From contig NW_026570468.1 in NCBI RefSeq assembly GCF_019649055.1, forward strand, positions 1 to 64,000: DNA of 64,000 nt, given 5' to 3'. This DNA comes from Paramacrobiotus metropolitanus (lineage: Eukaryota; Tardigrada; Eutardigrada; Parachela; Macrobiotidae). Every line of letters begins with the position of its first letter. Positions within the stretch are counted from its first letter, which is position 1. This document shows, one piece after another, positions 56,504-64,000 of this stretch. The notes under the pieces are model-generated. The model was given only the letters and a program-made list of their open reading frames with translations, did no database searches and was not told where the DNA came from. The translations under genes and the position numbers were made by a program.

Positions 56504-58084
56504 TTATTTCCGCTCACTTGTTCTGCTCCAACAATGCACGCAATCCTCTTCATATTGTAAGACTTCGCTTTCAATTTCCGGCCAATATAACCGCAACTCA
56601 TAAAGGATATAGTCCAGCACCCGCACATTACTGAAAAATTTGTGCTTCAATCGCCAGTGTACCGATTCGAGTAATAATGTACGCCATTGATATGGTACAA
56701 TTATTCTGTGTACTTTCTCAGGCGATTTATCAACATAGCACATATATCCGCTCTTATTAATTATGTTCGGTAGGTGTTGCTGAACATATCGAGAATTATC
56801 TTCCAGGACGCCATCGGCCAGCGCCTTCCACATCTGCACGTCAGAACATTCGGACTGACGGAAACGCCAGAACTCGGGACGCTCCAGAATATCATCGTTT
56901 ATGTGTCCAATCGGCCAATACTGCTCTTTTGGCTTAGCCCAATCTGGAGTTTCCGGTAAGGTTACAATATCACTCATTTTACCCGTCTGCTCTGGTTTGC
57001 TTTCCGTACAATTCACCTCCGTTTCAAATATTCCGCAAAATATGTCAGTTTTCAGTGGCATGTTGGTGGGTAATTTTGCATCGTTTGGGGCCATGTCATG
57101 TGAAGAACGTATTTTATCCTGTTCTTTTAATTGTGGTGATGCCGTAGGTTCCGATTTGATACGCTTACTCGGAACCTGACGATCTTCCACTGTTATCATC
57201 ATCTGGGATGCATTCGGTTGCTCTGCTTCTTTATTTACGACATTATTTTCAACAAATTTGTCGACGCTTCGATCACGTTTCCTTTTTGCATGTTCAACGG
57301 CGAATTTCACCACGGGTTTACTGACTCGGCCTGATCTTGTGCGAACCACCGGGGCCATCTGTTGTTTCTCTAAATATTCGGCGTATTCCTTATCAAGGGG
57401 CGAAGTTGCCATTTCCGGCGTCGGCAACACGGGCGGAGGAGCCGGAGCTTCCTCTATCGTATCGGGGCATTCTTTCTCCATGCACGAAAGCAATTTCAAG
57501 GGACGCTCGTCTGCCAAAATGGCATCAACGTCACGGAAGCAGTAAGGTTTTAATCTAGATACATGTACTGTATCTAGCTTAACGTTCCCTTTTTTATTGC
57601 TTTTCACTACGTAATGAACGGGGCTACTTTGCCTAACTACTTCCCAACCGGCGGTCCACTTAGGCATTAAACTGGGATTTTTTCCTAATTTTCTGTGTAG
57701 TACATAGACTAACACGTGATCACCGGGATTATATTTTACCTCCGAAGTATTAACGTCGTATCGTATTTTATCTTTTAGTTTGTTCCTGAATTCTTCGGCG
57801 TTCACTATCTCCAATGCCTCACCAAGGCCGCGGTGCATCTGCTGCACATACACGTGCGCAGGTACCACAAAGTCTTCGTCCAACGGAAGGAAATTCGCCA
57901 TGGGAAGCCGCATTTCCTGTCCATACATCATAAAGAATGGTGAGTGTTGCGTTCGTTCAACAGTTTTAGCATTAAAGGCCGCTGTGAGCGCCGGCAAAAA
58001 TACGTCCCAATCATTTTGCTTTTCGTTTACGTATTTCGCTAATGCTCTTTTTAATTTCTCCGACACGTTTCTCAACAAGACCAT
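56504..58084 (-). CDS. Retroelement ORF 4: integrase C-terminal part, long tail and terminal H2C2 module
   Basis: 526 codons in a different frame from ORF 3, overlapping its last 74 bp. The ATG at 58084 is probably not a real start: residues continue the integrase core (ALAKYVNEKQNDWDVFLPAL, then HSPFFMMYGQEMRLP). A GPY/F-like module follows (GDHVLVYVLHRKLGKNPSLM, WTAGWEVV, VHVSRLKPY). After about 200 residues of low-complexity linker, the last 128 residues repeat the integrase N-terminal region: PEFWRFRQSECSDVQMW, IIVPYQWRTLLL, then HX4H (HWRLKH) and CVHC. A zinc module after the integrase is not part of the usual layout. Confidence 0.85.
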   Translation of the reverse strand: MVLLRNVSEKLKRALAKYVNEKQNDWDVFLPALTAAFNAKTVERTQHSPFFMMYGQEMRLPMANFLPLDEDFVVPAHVYVQQMHRGLGEALEIVNAEEFRNKLKDKIRYDVNTSEVKYNPGDHVLVYVLHRKLGKNPSLMPKWTAGWEVVRQSSPVHYVVKSNKKGNVKLDTVHVSRLKPYCFRDVDAILADERPLKLLSCMEKECPDTIEEAPAPPPVLPTPEMATSPLDKEYAEYLEKQQMAPVVRTRSGRVSKPVVKFAVEHAKRKRDRSVDKFVENNVVNKEAEQPNASQMMITVEDRQVPSKRIKSEPTASPQLKEQDKIRSSHDMAPNDAKLPTNMPLKTDIFCGIFETEVNCTESKPEQTGKMSDIVTLPETPDWAKPKEQYWPIGHINDDILERPEFWRFRQSECSDVQMWKALADGVLEDNSRYVQQHLPNIINKSGYMCYVDKSPEKVHRIIVPYQWRTLLLESVHWRLKHKFFSNVRVLDYILYELRLYWPEIESEVLQYEEDCVHCWSRTSERK

Positions 58085-60323
58085 TGCCCTGCTGGTGGCC
58101 AGACGCTGTGGGAGCGTGGGCTACACCCGAAAGCGCTAATAATTCCCGAAATAACTCTGACATGAAGTTACTTCCTCTGTCAGACGTTATGTGCGCAGGC
58201 ATTCCAAAGACAGTCATGATTCTGCGATAAAAGAATAACGCCAAAGTCGCTGCGTCGTTGCGTTCAACGGCTTCCGCGACTACGTATTTGCTTCCGTAGT
58301 CAACTGCAATAATTATGTTTTTGTTGCCAGATTCCGTTGAGGGAAGTGCCGGGGCAACATCAATTGCCCATACCATTCTAGGAGGAACAGTAGGATTCGT
58401 TTGTAATTGACCAGCCGGGGCTGTCGCCGGCGTGTTCTGAGCAAGGCAAGCATGACACGATGCACAGTACTGTCTCACGGATTCGTACATGCGGGGCCAA
58501 TAAAAATATTTATAAATTCTTTTATAGGTTGCCAACACTCCAAGGTGAGCTGCAAGCGGGGAATCGTGGTTTTCCCGCAGGAAATCAACTCGACGATGCA
58601 CAGGTACATACATGCAATAATAAATCTTTTTATTTAACTCGAATTTATAGTACACTTCGCCCTGTCGAACTGTAAACTTATTTAAATGTAACCGTTCATG
58701 CTCAGACATTTTCTCCTTGTTATTTTCTAGTAATAATTTCCAACGAACGATGCGTGCATCCCTCGACTGTTCATTAGCCCAGTACGCGGCCTTTTCATCC
58801 TGTACTAATTTTTGTATTTTATTAGCGTCAAACGCTTCTTCCTCGAATTTATTAATTACTTTTAACTCCATCGACATTGCCGTTATTTCCATTAATTTAT
58901 CGGGATACTCCCTGTCCAATACTTTGTAGCACAACTCGATCATGGATGCATCTCCGACAAACGGATATGTCTGACGATAGTCAAATTCGATATCGGACTC
59001 ATCAGATGCTGGTTCCGGTTGCTCGCCTGGATTGCGGCTCAATGCGTCTGCGATCACGTTCTCTTTTCCGGGAATGTGAACTGGTTTCGTATTAAATTGC
59101 TGTACGTACAGGGCCCAACGCCCAAGACGACCCGCTGCGTCTCTCATATTGTGCAAAAATACTAAGGCCTGATGATCGGTCTGCACTTCAAACAGGTAAT
59201 CTGATAAATAATGCCGCCATTTTTTAAGGGCACAAATTAGCGCATATGCCTCAAGTTCCGTAGGAAAATATAACCGCTTTTGTGTATCAGTTAATTTCCT
59301 GCTCAAATAAGCAATTGGCCTCCAGTTAGACGCAACTTCCGTTTGCTGTCCTTTAGGGCACTGCATTAAAACTGCACCAACTGCAATTGTACTCGCATCC
59401 ACGACAACGCGCGAAGTGGCTTCGGGGTCATATCTAGCCAAAACCGGTGCCGAGGTAAGTGCATCTTTTAATTCCTCAACTGATCTGATTTGTTCATCGC
59501 CCCATTCGAACTCAACTTTTTTCGGTATCAATCTCTGTAATGGTTCTGCTTTCTCTTGGAAATTTTTAATAAACTGGCGATAATAGCCAACCATTCCTAA
59601 AAACCTTAAAATGTCCTTCTTATCCTTAATTGGACCAAATTCCCGTACGGCTTTAATTTTATCTGGGTCCGTACTAATTCCATGTTCATCTACAGTGTGA
59701 CCAAGGAAAGTGATACTGTTTACAAACAACTCAGTTTTTTCTGGACTTATCGTCCATCCACACTCTTGGAGACGAAGGAATAACTCCTCGAGATCGCGCA
59801 TGTGATCCTTTAAATTTTTAGAGAACACGATGATGTCGTCTATGAATACGAGCACATTGCGCCACTTCATGTTGGCCAATGTCAAATCCATTGCACGCTG
59901 GAACGCGGACGGCGCGTCCTTCATCCCAAACGGAAGTACCTTATATTGAAAGGTAAATTCCTCTCCTACCATGGTAGTTTTTGCTCTGTCTTCTGGCTTA
60001 ATTTTTATCTGCCAGAACCCCGATTTTAGATCAATTTTCGAAAATACTGTCGCCTTATCTAGAGCATTTAAAATATCATCGACGCGTGGTAGTGGATACG
60101 AACTACCAAGGAGGCGCTCATTCAATTTTCTGAAATCAACCGTAAGTCTTCTGGATTTATCCTTTTTCTTCACTATACATATAGGACTTCCCCATGCTGA
60201 ATTTGTAGGCTCGATTATCCCATCTTTTATCATTTCAGCCGTTTTGGCCTGTAACCACTTCCTGTCTTCAAACGAAGTCCTATACGGCGGCGTCCGTACC
60301 GGCGCACTATTTCCAGTATCCAC
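58011..60323 (-). CDS. Retroelement ORF 3: reverse transcriptase, RNase H, integrase N-terminal half
   Basis: 770 codons. Reverse transcriptase at about residues 15-190 with IDLKSGFWQI, LPFGMKDAPSAFQ and catalytic FIDDI (about 160). RNase H around 285-400 with acidic residues in VVVDAST, ELEAYAL and QTDHQALV. Integrase H2C2 around 585-630 (HDSPLAAH, then CASC). Core acidic residues in AIDVAP and TSDRGSNF, and the Glu in GLVEK. The RT frame is already open upstream of the first ATG (60323), with the usual connecting residues before RT, so expression probably depends on entry from ORF 2 by a -1 shift in the A/T-rich overlap at 60404-60475. The frame is lost in the integrase near 58060. Confidence 0.93.
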   Translation of the reverse strand: MDTGNSAPVRTPPYRTSFEDRKWLQAKTAEMIKDGIIEPTNSAWGSPICIVKKKDKSRRLTVDFRKLNERLLGSSYPLPRVDDILNALDKATVFSKIDLKSGFWQIKIKPEDRAKTTMVGEEFTFQYKVLPFGMKDAPSAFQRAMDLTLANMKWRNVLVFIDDIIVFSKNLKDHMRDLEELFLRLQECGWTISPEKTELFVNSITFLGHTVDEHGISTDPDKIKAVREFGPIKDKKDILRFLGMVGYYRQFIKNFQEKAEPLQRLIPKKVEFEWGDEQIRSVEELKDALTSAPVLARYDPEATSRVVVDASTIAVGAVLMQCPKGQQTEVASNWRPIAYLSRKLTDTQKRLYFPTELEAYALICALKKWRHYLSDYLFEVQTDHQALVFLHNMRDAAGRLGRWALYVQQFNTKPVHIPGKENVIADALSRNPGEQPEPASDESDIEFDYRQTYPFVGDASMIELCYKVLDREYPDKLMEITAMSMELKVINKFEEEAFDANKIQKLVQDEKAAYWANEQSRDARIVRWKLLLENNKEKMSEHERLHLNKFTVRQGEVYYKFELNKKIYYCMYVPVHRRVDFLRENHDSPLAAHLGVLATYKRIYKYFYWPRMYESVRQYCASCHACLAQNTPATAPAGQLQTNPTVPPRMVWAIDVAPALPSTESGNKNIIIAVDYGSKYVVAEAVERNDAATLALFFYRRIMTVFGMPAHITSDRGSNFMSELFRELLALSGVAHAPTASGHQQGNGLVEKRVGEIKKSISEIRKRKAK

Positions 60324-60403
60324 TGAATGCTCATATATCGTACAGCATCCAACCGGACGTGCTTTAGTGGGCAGTACAGCTTTTGCTTTATAGAAAATTT
60401 CTT

Positions 60404-62803
60404 TTAACGCCTGTTTATCCGGACAAATATCTCCGATTTTAATTTTGAAAATGTCTCTTCTGTTTCAGGATCAACTGCGTTATTTGGAACTGCGTTTTGG
60501 ATCTGGATTGCACGGCATTCACATATTCTTTCCTGTACCGGCACTCCGTTATTATCCCTCGGTACGCGGCAGAATTCATCATGATAATTTTCATTATATT
60601 CTGGTGTGTCAATCTGATACACCTCGTCAACGGCGACGATACTTCCCAGGTTCGTATCTTTATTTAAAATTAATTGTTTATCAGATACATTCATAACGCA
60701 TACACGGCAATTGCCTTTTTCATTCAAAGATACGACACCATCAAATAGTAGCGCGTTTTTATTATTTTCGGGAATTTTCCCTTCGTACAGATACGGCTTT
60801 GTCTGCAAATTTGCCTCGTTAAATCGTTGCAGGCTTTCCGGTGATAGATCCGTCGTTGCCCGGATAATTCCTTGACTGTGCGGCTGAATTATAACGGGTA
60901 AAACCGGAAATAATTCCATCTTAAAGAATTCCACTGGGCCAGGTTCCGGCTCAACACTATAAATATCCATTTCTGGTAGTATCATGTCGTGTGATGCACT
61001 GTTTTCTGGTTGACTTGTAGTTGCTTCTACTTGCTGAATGTGTGCTCTCTGTATGCCGGCTCCACACCATCTCGTGTACACACAAGCGGGGATTTCCGTC
61101 GATTCCCGTACATCCTGCGATCTTTTAGGCAAGCTATGACGCACCACTTCCGGCGGTGGCTGGCTTTCCATTGCCAACTGCTTTACCGTCTGCTGCTGTA
61201 TGCGATACTGTTTTCGGCGGCGGCTTGCACCCGATTTCCTTTTTCTACGCACAAAGCCTGCCTGATCATCCGATTGTGATTCCACTGGGCTGAAAATTCC
61301 TGAGTGAAATGAATTGTCCGCGAATTCCACTGGCGGCGGAATGACCATGTTATTCTGCTGTATTTGATTCCATATCCGGTGCTGCTCTTCGATACTGACA
61401 TCTGCTATTGCAGCTTGATTCAACTGGATTTCTGGGTTACTCCAGTCTGGAATTATCTTCTTCCTTTGGCCATGAAATGCCACCGACGGATCCGGCGGAG
61501 CTCCAGAAAATACTACCGTATCACTTGGACTTAATTTGGCCATCGGCCGCACTGCCGAGATATCCAAACCGAACGGTAATTTTGACAGCGCTTGCTCTTG
61601 TGTTAATTGTTGCTTCTCCGCCTGTCTATCCTCATAGGAGACCGGAACTCTTCCCATGTCAATTGGCTGCATACTTGGCTCAGATATAAACCTGCCATTT
61701 TCAAACTCACCAGCCGGAGCAGGATTCTCCGGAGAAAACGTAACCTTTTTCTTCTTCTCCTGTGCGGCTAAATGTTCGGTACGGTGCGTACTCATAAAAT
61801 GCTGTCGTAGATTCATTGAATTACGGCACACTTCACATTCTTTTTCGTACTGTTCAATCTGAATAATAATATCCGGCCAATAGAAAATTTTTACGAGATA
61901 AGGATATAATTTTTCCCGTGGTCCGTAGACCTGATTATGAATTAACAGGTCGTGGAATTTTGCAATTAGTTTCTCCCGCCACTGAAATGGCACATAAATT
62001 CGCGGACATTGACCATCATGATCGGGGATACGACAGATTAACCCTTCAAACGTGAGTAAACGGTTCAACTCGTACTTCAGAAAGTTTGTGCTGGCATTTT
62101 GCGGGCTATTTAAAAGCCTCAACCACATCCGACTATCCATACAGTTCTGCTGCTCTTTTTTCCAGAATTCCACATCCCGGAATTCTTTCTCTGTCGGAAA
62201 CCTGTCTTTGTCCTGCGGCCTGGTTGGCGGCATCATCCATCTCATCAATTCTGGGTTTCTCGCAATGCGTGGCGGATATTCCCGATCGTGCGTCTCATCG
62301 ACGTGTTGATGAGTAAAATCAATCGGTACAACGTTGAGAACCTTATTGCCGAATACCACGCATTCAACCGTTTTATTTGTCCTTTTAGGGAAACCCGCAA
62401 ACGTATACTGTTCATCCGGTAAAATGTGTAACAACGCTGCCAACGTGGTGAGAGATTTAATTGGTTTATTATCACCCCCACAAACTTGACTAGCATTTAT
62501 CGCTAAACAGCGCCCCGTTTTATTTGTCATTTCTTTTTCAGATGCGTTGGGCACTGTCGAAACTGGCTGCTGCTGCCTTTTATCCTTTTTCCTGTTCTCC
62601 TTACTTTTCTGTTGCGGCTCACCGCCTCCCCCACAAACTTGACTTGGACTGGGAGTTACTTCCATTGCCGGTACGACAGGTTCTGTTATCTTTGGCTGTA
62701 CATATCCTTTGACTGCTTCCTTTACAGCTTCTTCCAAGAATTCCTTATCCCTTTTATCGGATCCGGGTGGCATCGGTTTGGGCGCCATGTTGTGTGAGGC
62801 CAT
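60404..62803 (-). CDS. Retroelement ORF 2: 799-aa protein with an H2C2 module, between protease and RT
   Basis: Starts MASHNMAPKPMPPGSDKRDK one base after the ORF 1 stop (TGA C ATG), suggesting termination-reinitiation. Residues 1-120 are disordered and contain SQVCGG twice. Residues 205-330 repeat the integrase N-terminal region: VEFWKKEQQNCMDSRMW, IYVPFQWREKLIAKFHDLLI, HX4H, FYWPDI and CEVC. A finger-like HFMSTH pair comes soon after CEVC. The remaining 450 residues are proline- and charge-rich with no known domain, ending with a stretch (ILVINK-like ..DKQLILNKDTNLGSIVAVDE) that resembles the linker often seen between protease and RT. An ORF of this kind in this place is unusual for the group. 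Confidence 0.8.
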   Translation of the reverse strand: MASHNMAPKPMPPGSDKRDKEFLEEAVKEAVKGYVQPKITEPVVPAMEVTPSPSQVCGGGGEPQQKSKENRKKDKRQQQPVSTVPNASEKEMTNKTGRCLAINASQVCGGDNKPIKSLTTLAALLHILPDEQYTFAGFPKRTNKTVECVVFGNKVLNVVPIDFTHQHVDETHDREYPPRIARNPELMRWMMPPTRPQDKDRFPTEKEFRDVEFWKKEQQNCMDSRMWLRLLNSPQNASTNFLKYELNRLLTFEGLICRIPDHDGQCPRIYVPFQWREKLIAKFHDLLIHNQVYGPREKLYPYLVKIFYWPDIIIQIEQYEKECEVCRNSMNLRQHFMSTHRTEHLAAQEKKKKVTFSPENPAPAGEFENGRFISEPSMQPIDMGRVPVSYEDRQAEKQQLTQEQALSKLPFGLDISAVRPMAKLSPSDTVVFSGAPPDPSVAFHGQRKKIIPDWSNPEIQLNQAAIADVSIEEQHRIWNQIQQNNMVIPPPVEFADNSFHSGIFSPVESQSDDQAGFVRRKRKSGASRRRKQYRIQQQTVKQLAMESQPPPEVVRHSLPKRSQDVRESTEIPACVYTRWCGAGIQRAHIQQVEATTSQPENSASHDMILPEMDIYSVEPEPGPVEFFKMELFPVLPVIIQPHSQGIIRATTDLSPESLQRFNEANLQTKPYLYEGKIPENNKNALLFDGVVSLNEKGNCRVCVMNVSDKQLILNKDTNLGSIVAVDEVYQIDTPEYNENYHDEFCRVPRDNNGVPVQERICECRAIQIQNAVPNNAVDPETEETFSKLKSEIFVRINRR

Positions 62804-62804
62804 G

Positions 62805-63992
62805 TCACCGGACTGGTTTTGCTAAACTGTCCGGTTTCGGCGGCCGCGGCCATTCTTCCTTTGCTTTCTGAATATGCATTAGGCATATTTCCGGCTTCGC
62901 TTTTGCCAAAATCAGGTGAGCTGATTCGTATGGCACAAACTGTGCTTCCTTTGCGACGCCGATTCTCTCTGTAAGCATTAATGCTGGGATAGACGGCGAC
63001 GGTTTCACACCAGGCGGAATTAATGGGTCGAAATGATGCGCCCGGATAATATCTGCCATGTGGTGGGTTTTCCGTGGGTGCCAATCTGGCGCTTCTGGAT
63101 GACGACGGGAGAGTCTCCAAGTCATCGTGTTCATATCCAATATAAACGGCTTAGTTGCCAGGAAATCCAGACCAAGGACAATGTGATCCCGGTCAAAATT
63201 AGAGCTGACCAGCAGGGCATGTTCAAATGCCATACCAAACTCGTGAATAGTGACCAACACCGACATTGGTTCGATCACTTGCCGTCCTTGGTAAGCTGTA
63301 TGTACCACTCTTCCCTGAATATGATCTGGACACCGGTGTATTTTTAAGTTCATATCTTTCGCCATTTTATAAGACATTACAGAAATACTGGAACCGGTAT
63401 CTATCATCGTTTTGATTTTTTTATAGTTCACATCAATCACGGAATACCACGCCTGTGCGTCCAGTGTCGGCATTAAGCACACATGATCCGCCAATGGGTA
63501 TTGATTTACGTCCACCACTTCCACTGTATTACACTGGATGGGAGGAATATCTAAACCCGCAGGTAAGTCAAGTTCCATCATGTTTATTTGTGGCGCATTA
63601 GCTCTGTTCAAAATTTCTGGTGTTGGCTCATAAAGCCTGGGAATAGCTAGCGGATTTCTACACGATGCTGCTGCGTGTAGCGCATGACAACGGAAACAGA
63701 TTTCTACTCCCCGGGCATTCGCCCATTTTTCTTTAACTACATTACGTTCGTCAAACGGTGCGACTTCTACCTGATTAGGCTGCGGGGTATTTTGCCTAAT
63801 ATTCTGATTATTTTGAAACGGCTGCCGATAATTATTGCTATTATTTCCGCCCCGCTGGAAATTATTCCCGCGAAAATTATTCCCGTAATTATTTGGTCGG
63901 AAATTACCCTGATTAAATCCACCGTTGTTATTTACAGGTCCGTTCGGCCGGAAATTCTGGAAATTCTGCATCAGTGGAGGCGTGGGCTGCAT
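62805..63992 (-). CDS. Retroelement ORF 1 (partial): nucleocapsid zinc knuckle and aspartic protease
   Basis: 395 codons visible; the true start lies beyond the window. Residues 1-75 are Asn/Gly/Phe/Arg-rich (NNFRGNNFQRGGNNSNN), like a nucleocapsid tail. A CCHC knuckle with spacing CX2CX3HX4C follows (CFRCHALHAAASC, about 63670-63710). The retroviral-type protease has the active-site IDTGSSISVM (about 63390-63420) and the second conserved IVLGLDFL. It ends ..SLAKPVR with TGA at 62805-62807. Role: RNA packaging and polyprotein cleavage. Confidence 0.9.
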   Translation of the reverse strand: MQPTPPLMQNFQNFRPNGPVNNNGGFNQGNFRPNNYGNNFRGNNFQRGGNNSNNYRQPFQNNQNIRQNTPQPNQVEVAPFDERNVVKEKWANARGVEICFRCHALHAAASCRNPLAIPRLYEPTPEILNRANAPQINMMELDLPAGLDIPPIQCNTVEVVDVNQYPLADHVCLMPTLDAQAWYSVIDVNYKKIKTMIDTGSSISVMSYKMAKDMNLKIHRCPDHIQGRVVHTAYQGRQVIEPMSVLVTIHEFGMAFEHALLVSSNFDRDHIVLGLDFLATKPFILDMNTMTWRLSRRHPEAPDWHPRKTHHMADIIRAHHFDPLIPPGVKPSPSIPALMLTERIGVAKEAQFVPYESAHLILAKAKPEICLMHIQKAKEEWPRPPKPDSLAKPVR

Positions 63993-64000
63993 TTGTTGCA

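Larger units (their letters stand above)
56504..63992 (-). mobile_element. Ty3/gypsy-type LTR retroelement, partial, with extra H2C2 modules
   Basis: Four large ORFs in order on the minus strand: zinc knuckle plus protease (62805-63992, open at the window end), a 799-aa ORF (60404-62803), RT-RNase H-integrase (58011-60323), and integrase end plus tail (56504-58084). The order protease-RT-RNase H-integrase and the GPY/F-like end of the integrase identify the Ty3/gypsy group. Frames alternate: ORFs 1 and 3 are in one frame, ORFs 2 and 4 in another. No envelope was recognised. gag N-terminus and 5' LTR lie beyond 64 kb; the 3' LTR was not found. Confidence 0.9.

Noticed and set aside
60404-60475. 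Canonical X-XXY-YYZ slippery heptamer between ORF 2 and ORF 3
   Set aside because: A-rich runs are present, but none fits the heptamer in the ORF 2 frame, so I claim only a frame change, not a proven programmed site.
1-64000. CRISPR arrays, bacterial operons, rRNA genes
   Set aside because: No regularly spaced short repeats, no Shine-Dalgarno-linked genes and no rRNA-like sequence seen; introns show the DNA is eukaryotic.

Overview
The window is animal nuclear DNA. Genes have spliceosomal introns (about 50 bp to 1 kb, GT..AG) whose phases I could check against paralogues or known families; there are no operons or ribosome-binding sites. A WDR70 orthologue, NR[LF]W-type seven-transmembrane receptors, a secreted chitin-binding-type protein and a laccase-like oxidase suggest a small invertebrate, plausibly an ecdysozoan such as a tardigrade; the species is an inference. 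Layout: 0-10 kb is a decaying tandem array of small C2H2-type zinc-finger genes on the minus strand. There are two subfamilies, here called A (copies A1, A2, A3) and B (B1, B2), arranged A1, B1-A2-WDR70 fragment, B2-A3-intact WDR70, so a block of about 4-4.5 kb has been duplicated. A1 and B1 carry frameshifts; A2, A3 and B2 have consistent exons. 10.7-14.7 kb is the five-exon WDR70 gene. 15.5-17.3 kb is a two-exon coiled-coil protein with one C-terminal membrane helix. 18.5-23.0 kb holds two secreted, possibly cuticle-related proteins: a CBM5/12-type protein and a two-exon multicopper oxidase. 25-41 kb alternates four intronless receptors (324-327 aa, very similar to one another) with three SMP-30/gluconolactonase-like genes: one with a Pro/Tyr-rich N-terminal extension, one with an altered C-terminus, one a pseudogene. 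Two adjacent perfect 38-bp palindromes lie upstream of the fourth receptor. 43.4-56.1 kb is a cluster of small genes, almost all on the minus strand, for highly charged, mostly disordered proteins that I do not recognise. One plus-strand member has an intron and a possible winged-helix domain. Degenerate tRNA-like repeats sit between them. 56.5-64 kb is a Ty3/gypsy-type LTR retroelement on the minus strand, entered from its 3' side: gag zinc knuckle and protease (cut by the window end), an unusual 799-aa ORF, RT-RNase H-integrase, and a long C-terminal ORF. Its most unusual property is that the integrase N-terminal H2C2 zinc module occurs three times: once in the normal place, once in the ORF between protease and RT, and once at the extreme C-terminus. 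Neither LTR was found, so it is open whether the small charged ORFs next to it belong to the element or to the host. All exon calls are by eye from splice motifs, reading frame and paralogue comparison.
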